From: a virus
Virus record (IMG/VR): IMGVR_UViG_3300031269_000018
Coordinates: 1-54,952 of that record
Reading direction: 5' to 3' (one strand)
Length of the DNA stretch: 54,952 nucleotides
In this document: piece by piece, positions 31,556-42,011 of the stretch
Layout: each line of letters begins with the position of its first letter
Numbering within the stretch: position 1 is the first letter of the stretch
Program-made: the position numbers and the translations under genes
The notes under the pieces: model-generated
What the model saw: only the letters and a program-made list of their open reading frames with translations
Databases searched by the model: none
Told to the model about the DNA's origin: nothing

Positions 31556-33126
31556 ATGCGTCTGAGAAGTTACAATTTGAAAGAGAAAAAGCCCAGGCTG
31601 AGATAGATCAATTTGTGTACTTATGCATGCACGACTTTGAATTTTTTGCTAAAACATGCTTGAAAATTAAGACCAAAACAGATGGTATACAGAATTTAAA
31701 ATTTAACAGAGCGCAGAATTACCTGCAGAGTGTCGTTGATGACATGACAAAAGAGCATGGAAAAGTGCGAGTGATCATTGTCAAAGGTCGTCAGCAAGGG
31801 CTTTCAACATGGGTACAAGCCAGAGGTTATTGGAAAACCAGTCAAAACGAGGGTGTTAAGGCGTTTATTTTGACGCATGAGAACCAAGCAACGAAGAATT
31901 TGTTTGAGATGACCAAGCGATATCACGACAATGCCCCGGTGGATGTAAAACCGTTAGTGAAAAAATCGAACAGGGAAGAGTTAGAATTTCATGAGATTGA
32001 TTCTCAGTACTCAGTTGGTACGGCAAAGACAGGTGATACAGGTCGTTCTCAGACAATACAGTTTTTTCACGGCAGCGAAGTTGCGTATTGGCGAGCAGCA
32101 GAAGATATTTCATCCGGTGCGATGGAAGGCATACCAGAAGCACCTGGTACAGAAGTCTACTTAGAAAGCACAGCTGCAGGTTTCGGTGGTTACTTTCATT
32201 CGATGTGGCAAAATGCAATCTACCCAGGCGAAGAGATACACAGCAAATGGAATGGGTATATTCGGGTGTTTGTACCATGGACCTGGCAGGAAGAATATCG
32301 AGAGCCGCTTAGAGATGCAATGGAATACACTCGAGAAGAAATTGAGTTGAAGCGACTGCATAAACTTGATGATGAGCAGATCCAGTTTCGTCGTATGAAG
32401 ATCGCAAAAATGAAAAACGATGTTTCCCGGTTCCAACGAGATTATCCGCTTACACCTGAGGATGCATTTAACTCATCTCTAATCAATGTGCTGATACAAC
32501 CAAACAAAGTGATGAAGGCTAGGGCCAAAGGCAGATCGAAATACTATCAACCAGTGGGCGTGATGGTATTGGGTATCGACGTAGCAAGGGAAGGCGATGA
32601 TTCTACTGCGCTAGTGCTAAGGCAAGGCCGGATCATGCACTGGTATAAACGCTTCAATAAGTTAGATAACATGGAAGTTGCGGGGATTTGCATTAACATC
32701 ATTAGGCAATATCGCGTTGACTTTGGCTGCATTGACTCGACAGGAGGCTACGGCGCCGGGGTCTATGATCGCATGGTAGAACTAGGTTATGGCAGTAAAA
32801 TAACTGCAGTGAACTTTGGTAGTAAAGCATTCGATGACGAACACTATAAAAACCGTAGAGCCGAGATGTGGGTTGGGATACGAGAGTGGTTGGACGAGGG
32901 TGCGCAGATGCCTGATCGGGATGAAATACAACTTGATCTATGCGCGGTAACCTACAAACACGACAGCACTGGAGAGCGCCTTCAGCTTGAATCAAAAGCC
33001 GATATGAAAAAGCGCGGGATTAAGTCTCCTGACATCGGTGATGCATTAGCTTTGACATTTGCTAGACCTAGAGTAAACTTAAGCGGAAGAGGCGAGTCAT
33101 TTGATCCAGAAGAGTACTTTAACTAA
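31552..33126 (+). CDS. Terminase large subunit, 524 aa
   Basis: The ATPase domain has VKGRQQGLSTWVQA (Walker A-type, ~78-90) and FFHGSEVAYWRAAED (Walker B region, ~170-184). The nuclease domain has VLGIDVAREGDDSTALVLR (~339-357), GCIDSTGGYGAG (~393) and SPDIGDALALTFARP (~491) as RNase H-like acidic positions. The motor that cuts and pumps phage DNA into the prohead through the portal. The type of packaging cannot be read from this alone. Confidence 0.92.
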   Translation: MNASEKLQFEREKAQAEIDQFVYLCMHDFEFFAKTCLKIKTKTDGIQNLKFNRAQNYLQSVVDDMTKEHGKVRVIIVKGRQQGLSTWVQARGYWKTSQNEGVKAFILTHENQATKNLFEMTKRYHDNAPVDVKPLVKKSNREELEFHEIDSQYSVGTAKTGDTGRSQTIQFFHGSEVAYWRAAEDISSGAMEGIPEAPGTEVYLESTAAGFGGYFHSMWQNAIYPGEEIHSKWNGYIRVFVPWTWQEEYREPLRDAMEYTREEIELKRLHKLDDEQIQFRRMKIAKMKNDVSRFQRDYPLTPEDAFNSSLINVLIQPNKVMKARAKGRSKYYQPVGVMVLGIDVAREGDDSTALVLRQGRIMHWYKRFNKLDNMEVAGICINIIRQYRVDFGCIDSTGGYGAGVYDRMVELGYGSKITAVNFGSKAFDDEHYKNRRAEMWVGIREWLDEGAQMPDRDEIQLDLCAVTYKHDSTGERLQLESKADMKKRGIKSPDIGDALALTFARPRVNLSGRGESFDPEEYFN

Positions 33127-33159
33127 GCATAAAACAAGTAACTTAACTAGGTGAATAAC

Positions 33160-33201
33160 ATGAGTGAAATACTAATTTATATGTCCAGTCGTGCTAGTTA
33201 G
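33160..33201 (+). other. 13-codon mini-ORF behind a strong ribosome-binding site
   Basis: AGGTGA is followed, five bases later, by ATG and 13 codons (MSEILIYMSSRAS). AGGTGA is the usual late start context. It may be a leader peptide or the remnant of a gene interrupted when the following fibre gene was inserted. Confidence 0.4.
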
Positions 33202-33234
33202 AAATTAAATTGATTGTAGAGAGAGAGAGCTATT

Positions 33235-36200
33235 ATGCCTGGTTACCTAAGTAATCCAAGTGCAGGAAATATAAGAGTAGAAATACCAACAATAACACTA
33301 AGCTCAGATGGAGATTATATTGAGTTTAGCGGCTTTGCTAATGCAGATAACGAAGACGATAGATATGAAATCTTTGGTATGATATCTGGCTTTAATAGTA
33401 GATTAATATTGGATCCAGCTGAGCTACAAGTAAAAGCTAACGGAGGAAGTACTGAGAATTTTTCATCAGGTTATACACAACCCTCGGTAGGTACAGACTT
33501 TATAATAAGGATGCAACATAACGGAAGTGGTTATGATGCTTCCTTGGATGGAACAATAATAGGAACTCACTCTAGAGGTGACTTAGATTTTACAATTAAT
33601 TCTCTGCTGTCTTTTAATTCAACTGGAGCTAGAGGTTTTAAAGGAGGTATGTATTACTTTAAAGCTGGTACATCAGGTGGATTAACCCGAGATTACGATC
33701 CTGCATTATCTAGTGGCTCATCTACTGCTCTAGTTTGCAAAGTAGACAGTGATAATAACGGTACGATTGTTAATTATGCTACTGATGGAAGTCAATGGTT
33801 AGGTGGAAATGAAGTACCTACAGCAAACGCAGGAAGCTCAGTAACAGTAATAGAAGGAGAGGAGTTCCAGTTAGATGGTAGCGGATCATCAGATAGCGAT
33901 GGAACAGTAGCGTCTTACGCTTGGGCACAAACAGCAGGAACAACTACTGCGTTAAGTGATGCTACTGTTGTTAACCCAACAGCTACAAGAGGAGTAACGG
34001 GTACAGGTGAAACTCTTACTTACAGCTTAGTAGTCACAGATGACGCAGGAGGAGAAAGTGTAGCTAATACAGTTAATGTAGTTGTCAGTGCAATTGATGA
34101 AATCGCACCAGTTGCAGCAACTAACGGCAATCAAAGTAACTTAGCTGCGGACTCAACAGTGACATTGGATGGAACTGACTCTACTGATGAAGATGGAACA
34201 ATTGCTAGTTACGCTTGGACCCAAACAAGTGGCGATACAGTTTCTTTAACTAACGCTGATTCTGCAACAGCTACTTATACTGCGCCAGATATACCAGAAG
34301 AAAGTACTCTTGTGTTTTTACTTACTATTACAGATAACGATGGTAATACAGGTACGGCGTCTGTAACTCACAATATTGAAGGTAACGGTGCAATAATTCC
34401 CATTGACTTAGATACCGCACCACTTACTGCCAGTATATCACTAAGTTACATTGGTGCATTTTATGGGGCAAATATGCCATCAGCTCAACCTAGTTTTTGC
34501 ATTAGTGAAGACAGTGCAACTATGTTTGCTCAAGGCAGGGATGGCGTAGTTGTTCAATTCGCTATGCCAACTAATCTTGTCGATACAGCTACAGGGGGAA
34601 GCGCAGAGTTAATGAGTGAGCTACAGAGAACAGAAGATATGGTAAGTAGCTCTAGGATTAACTTAGGTATAACTGATCGGTTTAGAATTACAGGTATAAT
34701 GGAAAAAGATGGTCGTTTATTTATAAACTATATTGATTGGTATGACAACGCAGGAACACAGCAAACTACATTTATTTTTTCAGATTCTAGTGATTTAGAA
34801 AACTGCGTGGTTTATGGGCCGTTTGGTCTTGAGGGTCAAGCTAGAACAGGTGGCGTTATGCAAGCAATACCCCCTGAGTATTTAGAATTTTTTGGCGGTG
34901 ATTTTATTGGAGGTGCGCCTAATGGGAGTATTAGTAACAGATTTGATATGGGTCCATCTCTTAGGTCGTTCCAAAGTACAGACTTTACTAACACTAATGT
35001 TGGAAACGCTGACAATTACATAAGCGTAAGCGGTATAGAGTTTGCTGGCTATCCTTTTGGTAATGGAGAAGGAGTTAATGGCTTTACTGGATTTTATGAG
35101 CTACCCGAATTTGCAGAGTTTACAGAAGTTCAGAAAGGAACAGTTTTACCTGAAAACATAGAATTAGAAAAATCAGACGGTACGTTTACTAAAAATGATT
35201 GGTGGACTACAAGCAGCAAGTCTGTAGCAAATTTTGTTATTCCCGGTACTAAAACATTGTGTGTTGTAGCAGGAGTAGTAGGCGGAACAAGAGAACCTTA
35301 TTATACGGATGCAGTCGATTTACCTACTGATATTACACAGGGTATAGGGTATAAGACTAAAAACTGGTCTTATGACGCTGACAACAATACTTATGTTGAA
35401 GCAGAGTCAGAAGCAGGTGGTTACAGTGCAAGAATTGCCGATGATGCTTACCACAACTTTTTCTTGTTTAACTTAGACGATTACAATGACGCTAAAAACG
35501 GTGATATTGAATTATGGGAAGTACGACCCTACTACGTAGGTCAATTCAAAGGTTTAATACAAGAAGCGAGAGGTGGAACAGTAGCTATTCATACGGTCCC
35601 CGAAGCTGGTACTTTTGATTATAACTCTAACATATTATATTTGTGCTACCACAGAATAGGTGGAGTTGGTCAATATGACTATTCTCCTTTGTGGGCTGCA
35701 ATTGATGTTAATAGTATGGCAGATTTAGCTAAAGTAACCAACGGAGGTGTTGCAAGTACTAAACCTGTAATTACAGTATCAGGTAATTCAACTACTACAG
35801 TTACCGAAAGCGGAACTGTTCCAACTTTTACTGCATCAGCGTTAGATAATGATGGAAATAATATAACAGACGATATTGTTGTTAGTGGTGACACTGTCGA
35901 TACAGATGTGCCAGCAACTTATGTTATTAGGTATAACGTTGTTGATTCTGAAGGAGAAGCAGCAAATCAGGTTGTTAGGACAGTTATAGTAGAAGAGGCT
36001 CTCTCTGATGATGAACTTCCTGTAATAACTGTATCAGGAGAAGAAACTACTACTGTTACGCAAGGGGATGATGCGCCAGTGTTTGTTGCTACAGCATTAG
36101 ATAACCTTGATGGAGATATATCATCCAGTGTTATTGTCACAGGCTCAGTAGATACAAGTACAATTGGGTCATACGATCTTACATTTGCTGTAGAAGATGC

Positions 36201-36474
36201 TGCGGGTAACTTTGCAATAGAAGTAATTAGAACAATTATTGTACAAGAAGTAGGAACTTCCACATTAAACCTTTCATTAACAGGCATACCTAACGGCACT
36301 TATTCGGTGAGAGTTATAAATAAAGCTAATAATGCTTTAAGCTTTACGCAAAATGTAACGTTTACTGACAGCACCGCTTCTCTTTCAATCAGTGTAGCAG
36401 CAAGTTCAGCCTTCGAATACTTTACAGTGGACGGAGACGCTTACGGACTTAGTGTGACAGGAGTAACAGTATAA
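33235..36474 (+). CDS. Multi-domain adhesin / tail fibre protein with PKD and Ig-like domains, 1079 aa
   Basis: Domains by eye: a beta-sandwich of concanavalin/LamG type (1-190); two PKD/REJ-type domains (~194-285, ANAGSSVTVIEG... GSSDSDGT; ~290-382, DSTDEDGTIASYAWTQTSGD); a long central part of unknown fold (~383-840); two bacterial Ig-like repeats opening KPVITVSG (~842) and LPVITVSG (~927); and a small C-terminal beta domain. Such arrays form stalks that bind cell-surface sugars. Codons GGA, AGA, TTA and ATA look more frequent than in the terminase and portal genes. Its place between terminase and portal is unusual. Confidence 0.75.
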   Translation: MPGYLSNPSAGNIRVEIPTITLSSDGDYIEFSGFANADNEDDRYEIFGMISGFNSRLILDPAELQVKANGGSTENFSSGYTQPSVGTDFIIRMQHNGSGYDASLDGTIIGTHSRGDLDFTINSLLSFNSTGARGFKGGMYYFKAGTSGGLTRDYDPALSSGSSTALVCKVDSDNNGTIVNYATDGSQWLGGNEVPTANAGSSVTVIEGEEFQLDGSGSSDSDGTVASYAWAQTAGTTTALSDATVVNPTATRGVTGTGETLTYSLVVTDDAGGESVANTVNVVVSAIDEIAPVAATNGNQSNLAADSTVTLDGTDSTDEDGTIASYAWTQTSGDTVSLTNADSATATYTAPDIPEESTLVFLLTITDNDGNTGTASVTHNIEGNGAIIPIDLDTAPLTASISLSYIGAFYGANMPSAQPSFCISEDSATMFAQGRDGVVVQFAMPTNLVDTATGGSAELMSELQRTEDMVSSSRINLGITDRFRITGIMEKDGRLFINYIDWYDNAGTQQTTFIFSDSSDLENCVVYGPFGLEGQARTGGVMQAIPPEYLEFFGGDFIGGAPNGSISNRFDMGPSLRSFQSTDFTNTNVGNADNYISVSGIEFAGYPFGNGEGVNGFTGFYELPEFAEFTEVQKGTVLPENIELEKSDGTFTKNDWWTTSSKSVANFVIPGTKTLCVVAGVVGGTREPYYTDAVDLPTDITQGIGYKTKNWSYDADNNTYVEAESEAGGYSARIADDAYHNFFLFNLDDYNDAKNGDIELWEVRPYYVGQFKGLIQEARGGTVAIHTVPEAGTFDYNSNILYLCYHRIGGVGQYDYSPLWAAIDVNSMADLAKVTNGGVASTKPVITVSGNSTTTVTESGTVPTFTASALDNDGNNITDDIVVSGDTVDTDVPATYVIRYNVVDSEGEAANQVVRTVIVEEALSDDELPVITVSGEETTTVTQGDDAPVFVATALDNLDGDISSSVIVTGSVDTSTIGSYDLTFAVEDAAGNFAIEVIRTIIVQEVGTSTLNLSLTGIPNGTYSVRVINKANNALSFTQNVTFTDSTASLSISVAASSAFEYFTVDGDAYGLSVTGVTV

Positions 36475-36743
36475 TGAGCTTAGGCACTTGGAACACAGAA
36501 GGGCAAGGAGGTTGGCAAACTTCTGCGCCATTCAATCCAATACCAGTAGCAGCACCAGTTGACGTAACGGTTAAATCACCGACTGTAATCTTTCGAAAAA
36601 TAAATGCGTCTGCATTAGTGCAACAACTTGAAGGCCCGGAACCTAAATATCCAGTGTATACATTTGGATCTACTCGTAAATTTGAGCGCCCAGAACACCC
36701 TGGCAATGAATACCGATGGCTCGATGATCAAGAGGATTTTTAA
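36474..36743 (+). CDS. Hypothetical protein, 89 aa
   Basis: Unrecognised. Rich in Pro, Gly and Trp (SLGTWNTEGQGGWQTSAPFN), likely a small virion or fibre-associated protein by position. The ATG overlaps the fibre gene stop (TAATG). Confidence 0.6.
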   Translation: MSLGTWNTEGQGGWQTSAPFNPIPVAAPVDVTVKSPTVIFRKINASALVQQLEGPEPKYPVYTFGSTRKFERPEHPGNEYRWLDDQEDF

Positions 36744-36745
36744 TA

Positions 36746-37198
36746 ATGAGTATTATTCTATCTAATAACTATGTGTTAACGAAACAAAAAGCTAAAAATA
36801 AACTTATAGCTGATATTGATGAAGAAGCAAAAGCTCAGCGAAAAATTGAATTAGAAATAGTTCAAGATCCGGAAGAGGCGATTTTTAGAATTAAAGATTT
36901 TGAAGTTGCCAAGATGATTGGAGCCGCACTTTGCCATAAATATCCGAACCATGGATGGCAAATTGAAGCAGATAGTCGCAACGGCATAGCAAAAATATTT
37001 ATGTCTCAAATGAGCAGTTCTCAGGGCTATATTTACAAGCTAAAAGATATCTCACTTGGTACTTTTGACCGTGAGATGATGCGAGTAGGGGGTGAAATGC
37101 TTGAACGTTTTAGCATATCACGGGGTAGATTTAATGAGGACAGCATTAAAAACGTAATGCGTGATCCTCGCGGCAACGCAATAGCGGATTTATCATGA
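36746..37198 (+). CDS. Hypothetical protein, 150 aa, next to portal
   Basis: N-terminal charged helix (KQKAKNKLIADIDEEAKAQR), then an alpha-beta part with KMIGAALCHKYPNHGWQIEA. The gene overlaps the portal gene by four bases (ATGA), which suggests a joint role in head assembly. No family recognised. Confidence 0.6.
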   Translation: MSIILSNNYVLTKQKAKNKLIADIDEEAKAQRKIELEIVQDPEEAIFRIKDFEVAKMIGAALCHKYPNHGWQIEADSRNGIAKIFMSQMSSSQGYIYKLKDISLGTFDREMMRVGGEMLERFSISRGRFNEDSIKNVMRDPRGNAIADLS

Positions 37199-39363
37199 GC
37201 AGAACTGATACGCAAGACACTGATGAAGTATTGACGCAAGGTTATACGAAAGAAGATAAACCTAATACGAAATCAGAAAAAGAAGCTTACTTTATTGAAT
37301 TAGCACGAAGCAACTTTAACACTGCTAAAACGTACATGGATACAGCTCTTTCAACGCAGTGGGAGCAAAATGCTGATCACTTTAACAATAAGCATGGAAG
37401 AAGAAGTAGATACAACTCAAAACAGCATAAAGGCAGCAGCCGTATATTTAGGCCATTAAGTAGAGCATCTGAGCGGTCCTCATCGGCAACAGCAGCAGCA
37501 GCACTTTTCAGCAACTTAGATGTGCTTGACTTACAACCAGAAAATAAAAACGATCCCGCTCAAGTATTCTCAGCTAGAGTAATGAAAAACATCGTTGCTT
37601 ATTATCTTGATAGAAAAATCCCATGGTATTTAACTGTTATGGGCGCTTGGCAAGACACTCGTGTGTATGGACCTTGCTGCAGCTTTACAGATTGGCGTTT
37701 TAAATCAAAAGAAGTTACAACCGAAGTACCAGTTTTAAATATATATGGCAAACCCAAAGAAGATGGAAGTACACAAAAAATAACTGAAACCGTTGTAGTA
37801 AAAGATGAGCCATATATTGATTTGATCCCAGTTGAGAATTTACTTTTAGATCCCGCTTGTGACTGGAGGGACCCAATTAATTCCAGTCCGTATGTCATTT
37901 ACTTAAAAGCAATGGCGATCACCGATGCTACGCACATGATGGCAAGCGGAGAATGGAATACTTACTCAGAAACGGAATTACTCGCTGCCACTGATCATAC
38001 GTACAACACTGTGACATCAGCTCGTGACGGCGATAACCGCCCGGATGCTCGTGACAGCCAAACAAAAACAGAGTTTAAAACTGTTTGGATACATTACAAC
38101 TTTGTAAGAATGGATGGTGAGGAGTATTTCTACTTAACAGCAGGAACTCAATTACTTCTTACAGACATTAAAAAACTAGAAGAAGAGTATCCAGCGGGTG
38201 TCCGACCTCTTACATATGGTTTCAGCGTAATTGAAGCACATAAGTTTGCGCCTAACTCACCAACTGAAATTATCAGTGGGTTGCAAGTAGGAGTCAATGA
38301 CATTGCAAATTTGCGTATTGATAACATTCGGTTAGCTTTGAATAAACGATATGTAATTCGGCGTGGAGCTACCGTTGACCTTGAAGCATTAATGCGTTCT
38401 GTACCTGGTGGCGGTATTGTCACAGATGACGTAGATAAAGACATCAAAGTACTAGACACACGAGATGTAACAGGATCTAGCTACAAAGAACAAGAAAGAC
38501 TCGAAACTGAAAGTAACGATATTTCAGGAACGTTTATGGGCAGTTCAATTCAAAACAACAGAAACTTAAATCAAACTGTAGGTGGCATGGAAATGCTTGC
38601 AGATGGACAAAGTGCACTAAGTGACATGGATATCCGAACGTTTGCTGAGTCATGGGTAAAACCGCAACTTGAACTGCTCATTCTAAATATTCAAGCTTTC
38701 ACACCTGACGAAGTTATTCAGACTATTGCACTAGAAGGCGCTGAAAAAGATCTACAGTACTTGCAACGTTTTGAAGCTGAATTTGAAAAAGGTCCAGAAG
38801 GTGATGTAAAGCGAAGAGAGTTGAAAAACAACTTAATGGCCAAAACGCTAAAAGAAAAAATGACGGTAAGAGTCAATGTCGGATTAGGAGCTACAAGTCC
38901 ACAACGTAAAGTATCTACATTACTTTCAGCTGTCACAGCCGCAATGCAGTTACCTGGCCAGGGCGCTCGTATTAACGAAGAAGAAGTTACCAAAGAAATA
39001 TTTACTGCAAGTGGATTAGCGGATGGAGCTCGTTTCATATTGCCGAAAGAAGATGAGCCACAACTGACGCAAGAAGATCTGCAAGCAGCTCAAGAGCAAG
39101 GCATGCAAGAAGGCCAAGACCAGATTAAATTACGTGAGATTGAAGCTAATTTAACTTTAGGTGAAGGCAAACTAGAGCTACAGCGTGAGTTAGGATATGC
39201 AGAGCTTGCACAAAAGGAAAATATAACGTTGAAAGAATTAGAAACTAGACTTGAAATTACATATCGCAAAGATCAAACACATAGAGACATATCAGCTTTA
39301 CGTGAAAGATTAAAATCTCAAGAGTTAGAATTTAAACGAGTGACAGGCAAACCAGGAATATAG
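37195..39363 (+). CDS. Portal protein, 722 aa
   Basis: Features of large podoviral portals: an N-terminal region with WEQNADHFNNKHGRRSRYN; a core with IDLIPVENLLLDPACDWRDP, IEAHKFAPNSPTEIISGLQV and DIANLRIDNIRLALNKRYVI; then GGMEMLADGQSALSDMDIRT; and a long C-terminal charged helix (EQGMQEGQDQIKLREIEANL onward) like barrel helices. Position between terminase and scaffold/capsid supports the call. It forms the DNA entry ring of the head. Confidence 0.87.
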   Translation: MSRTDTQDTDEVLTQGYTKEDKPNTKSEKEAYFIELARSNFNTAKTYMDTALSTQWEQNADHFNNKHGRRSRYNSKQHKGSSRIFRPLSRASERSSSATAAAALFSNLDVLDLQPENKNDPAQVFSARVMKNIVAYYLDRKIPWYLTVMGAWQDTRVYGPCCSFTDWRFKSKEVTTEVPVLNIYGKPKEDGSTQKITETVVVKDEPYIDLIPVENLLLDPACDWRDPINSSPYVIYLKAMAITDATHMMASGEWNTYSETELLAATDHTYNTVTSARDGDNRPDARDSQTKTEFKTVWIHYNFVRMDGEEYFYLTAGTQLLLTDIKKLEEEYPAGVRPLTYGFSVIEAHKFAPNSPTEIISGLQVGVNDIANLRIDNIRLALNKRYVIRRGATVDLEALMRSVPGGGIVTDDVDKDIKVLDTRDVTGSSYKEQERLETESNDISGTFMGSSIQNNRNLNQTVGGMEMLADGQSALSDMDIRTFAESWVKPQLELLILNIQAFTPDEVIQTIALEGAEKDLQYLQRFEAEFEKGPEGDVKRRELKNNLMAKTLKEKMTVRVNVGLGATSPQRKVSTLLSAVTAAMQLPGQGARINEEEVTKEIFTASGLADGARFILPKEDEPQLTQEDLQAAQEQGMQEGQDQIKLREIEANLTLGEGKLELQRELGYAELAQKENITLKELETRLEITYRKDQTHRDISALRERLKSQELEFKRVTGKPGI

Positions 39364-39366
39364 GTG

Positions 39367-39717
39367 ATGGCAATGGATGAAGAGATATTCGAAGACAGCG
39401 AATACACCTCAGAAGAACAACGAACATTAGAAGCAGATGTTGAAAAAGTACTGATTGAGTGGAGAGCCAAAGTAACAGACGCGGATAACGCAAGACAATG
39501 GTTAAATACGAATCTAGGCAAGCGAGTCTTGGTAGCACTTAAAACAAATCAGATGGCAGCGATGAAAAAATGCATAACTGCTACTGATGCCAATTTAATT
39601 AAAGAAGCGCAATTTGATTATAAAGTTTATTGTCAAGTTGAAACGATTATTGGAAGTGTGATCATGGAAGGTCAGCAAGCACTATCAGAATTAGAATCAA
39701 GAAAGTATTTCGACTAA
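39367..39717 (+). CDS. Hypothetical protein, 116 aa, between portal and scaffold
   Basis: Acidic, helical protein (MAMDEEIFEDSEYTSEEQRT). The frame opens with GTG at 39364, next to the portal stop, but ATG at 39367 is preferred, with AGGA nine bases before. A head-assembly role follows only from position. Confidence 0.6.
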   Translation: MAMDEEIFEDSEYTSEEQRTLEADVEKVLIEWRAKVTDADNARQWLNTNLGKRVLVALKTNQMAAMKKCITATDANLIKEAQFDYKVYCQVETIIGSVIMEGQQALSELESRKYFD

Positions 39718-39733
39718 CTCATATAGGTGACAT

Positions 39734-40777
39734 ATGAAAACTAAAAATAAAAGTACGGATCCAAAGGTTTCAACAGTAGTTGATAATGAAGTAGAAGAAG
39801 TTATTGCAGACCAAGTTGCTTCTTCTGATAAAGAGCTTGGCGATGACGTGGATGATGAACCGATTGTAAGAGTTCCGAGTCCTCGTGAAGAGATGATGAA
39901 GGAAATACTTGAGTCTCGCGGAAAAGACCGACCCATTGCGGATGATGACGATGAAAGCGGTACGTTTGACATCAACCAGGAAAAAGTTGACACACCTGCA
40001 AAAATAGACAATACTTCAATTGTGTCTCAAGGTGGAGAGTCTTTTTTAAAGCTTAAAGTTGATGGTGTTGAAAAACAAATACCTATTCAAGAAGCGATAA
40101 AAATACTTCAAAAATCAGACAGTGCGGATGCTAAATTAAAACAAGCTGCATTGATACTGAAACAAGCCGAAGAGAAGCGGCAGTCCCAAACATTTACCCC
40201 TCCAGATAATGTCAAAGGAACTGCTGTAGAAAGTAGGGAGTCATTGAAGAATGCCCTTACAAAGCTATATGATGGCGATATTGATGAAGCTACGGAAGCT
40301 CTTAGTTCATTATTCTCCGGTAGAAGTGGAAGCGTATCAAACGAAGAACTCAGCAATCTTTTTGATTCTAAAATGCATCAAAGAGACGACGATAAGAATC
40401 TTCAAACTGCATATAAAGGTTTTCAGAAAAACGAAAACTTTAACCATATCTTGCAGGATCCTACACTGACATCGAAGTTAGATATCATCACGGCTGAGCT
40501 ACAGCAAGATCCTGAGTTTTTAGCTACAAGCCCCAGTTACGAAGACTACTTCACAGAAGCAGGTAACAGGGTAAACGAGTGGCTAGGAACGTTGACGAAT
40601 CAACCTAATAAGCAAAAGCCCACAGAAAACCAAGACTCAGTTAACTCGTTAAAAAAGCGAAAAGGCGAAGGTCTACAAAGCATGACTGTTCGCAGAGGCG
40701 CACCTACTCCAGAAAAACCTCGTACTCGTGGTGATATCTTAGGGGAAATGGCATCTCGCAGAGGTCAGAGAATTTAA
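39734..40777 (+). CDS. Scaffolding / capsid assembly protein, 347 aa
   Basis: Strongly acidic first part (EVEEVIADQVASSDKELGDD), charged helices through the middle (ADAKLKQAALILKQAEEKRQ) and a basic C-terminus (LKKRKGEGLQSMTVRRGAP). This acid-helix-basic arrangement directly before the capsid gene is typical of phage scaffolds. Start context GGTGACAT-ATG. Confidence 0.75.
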   Translation: MKTKNKSTDPKVSTVVDNEVEEVIADQVASSDKELGDDVDDEPIVRVPSPREEMMKEILESRGKDRPIADDDDESGTFDINQEKVDTPAKIDNTSIVSQGGESFLKLKVDGVEKQIPIQEAIKILQKSDSADAKLKQAALILKQAEEKRQSQTFTPPDNVKGTAVESRESLKNALTKLYDGDIDEATEALSSLFSGRSGSVSNEELSNLFDSKMHQRDDDKNLQTAYKGFQKNENFNHILQDPTLTSKLDIITAELQQDPEFLATSPSYEDYFTEAGNRVNEWLGTLTNQPNKQKPTENQDSVNSLKKRKGEGLQSMTVRRGAPTPEKPRTRGDILGEMASRRGQRI

Positions 40778-40794
40778 AAATCTAGGAGTTATTT

Positions 40795-41748
40795 ATGGCA
40801 GGTCAAGTATGGGGTACTGATGCAGACGGTGGTTACATGTATTCAGATGAGTTATCTGATTTCTTACGCACCGAATTGCAACCATTAAGCCGCTTTCGCC
40901 AATTTTGTGATATCAAAGAGGGCAAGGGCACAGGCAAGGGCGAAAAATTCAACTGGAACATCTACAGCGATGTTGAGACAGACGGTGATGCACTTGATGA
41001 GTCACATGCAATGCCCGAAACAAAGTTTTCAATTACGCAAGGCACGTTAACAGTGACGGAATACGGAAACTCTGTACCGTACACTAAGAAACTTGATGAT
41101 TTATCTCGTCATCCAGTGCGTGAAGTAATCAATAAAGTGCTTAAACACGACGCTCGAAAAACGTTAGATCGGGCAGCTTATGCTCAATTTGCGTCATCGC
41201 GAGTTACCTTGGCGCCAACTGGCGGTACATCTACAACATCTGTAGCATCTCAGGCAGGCGCAGTAGGTGCAGAGTCTTCAATCACAAATAACGCAGCTAT
41301 GTCCATTGATCATGTTAAGGCTATTGCGGATTTGATGAAGGAACGAGAGATCACTCCTTACATGGGTGACGATTACTTCTCATTAGCAAGACCAACCACT
41401 TTACGTCCATTTAAAAATGAACTCGAGCAAATTCATCAGTACGTTGAATCAGGCATGCAGCTTATTTTCAATGGTGAGACAGGTCGCTATGAAGGCATTC
41501 GTTTTGTAGAGCAAACAAATGTCGCGAGCAAAGGTTGGACAAACGCAAAATCAGATGAAGCATTCTTTTTTGGTGCTGATACAGTTGCGGAAGCAATCGT
41601 AGAGCCCGAGCAAGTTCGTGGTAAGATACCCACTGATTTTGGTCGTAGTCGTGGTCTTGCATGGTATTACTTAGGTGGTTTTGGGATTTCTCATAACTCT
41701 GCCGGTGGTGCTCAGAACCGTATTTTAAAATGGTCTTCAGCTGCTTAA
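40795..41748 (+). CDS. Major capsid protein, N4-gp56 family, 317 aa
   Basis: Opening MAGQVWGTDADGGYMYSDEL and the order ELQPLSRFRQF, KGTGKGEKFNWNIYSDV, TVTEYGNSVPYTKKLDDLSR and DHVKAIADLMKEREITPYMG are characteristic of the N4-gp56-type HK97-fold capsid proteins. AGGAG lies eight bases before the ATG. It follows the scaffold gene as expected. Confidence 0.88.
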   Translation: MAGQVWGTDADGGYMYSDELSDFLRTELQPLSRFRQFCDIKEGKGTGKGEKFNWNIYSDVETDGDALDESHAMPETKFSITQGTLTVTEYGNSVPYTKKLDDLSRHPVREVINKVLKHDARKTLDRAAYAQFASSRVTLAPTGGTSTTSVASQAGAVGAESSITNNAAMSIDHVKAIADLMKEREITPYMGDDYFSLARPTTLRPFKNELEQIHQYVESGMQLIFNGETGRYEGIRFVEQTNVASKGWTNAKSDEAFFFGADTVAEAIVEPEQVRGKIPTDFGRSRGLAWYYLGGFGISHNSAGGAQNRILKWSSAA

Positions 41749-41783
41749 TTAGCAGCTAGAAAACCTCTTAACAGGAGAACGTT

Positions 41784-42002
41784 ATGAAAGATCATAGTCC
41801 CAATGAAGGTGAGAACAACATGCACTTTTCAGGTAACTCTGAAGGTGGACGTAGCTCATCTATAGTCGATAAAGCGGGTGTCGAAGATGGTTTATCATCT
41901 ATGGAAGCATGCGCAGACTGTAAAAATATGGGTGATGTCACTCACAACCAACGCCCAATGGCTGATTCAATGAGCTCTGGCTCGTTCAAGATTGGAACTT
42001 AG
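41784..42002 (+). CDS. Hypothetical protein, 72 aa, after the capsid gene
   Basis: Polar, Ser/Gly/Asp-rich (KDHSPNEGENNMHFSGNSEG) with a short Cys pair (ACADC) and little predicted structure. AGGAGA precedes the ATG. It may be a minor head protein. Confidence 0.6.
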   Translation: MKDHSPNEGENNMHFSGNSEGGRSSSIVDKAGVEDGLSSMEACADCKNMGDVTHNQRPMADSMSSGSFKIGT

Positions 42003-42011
42003 GAGTAATTT

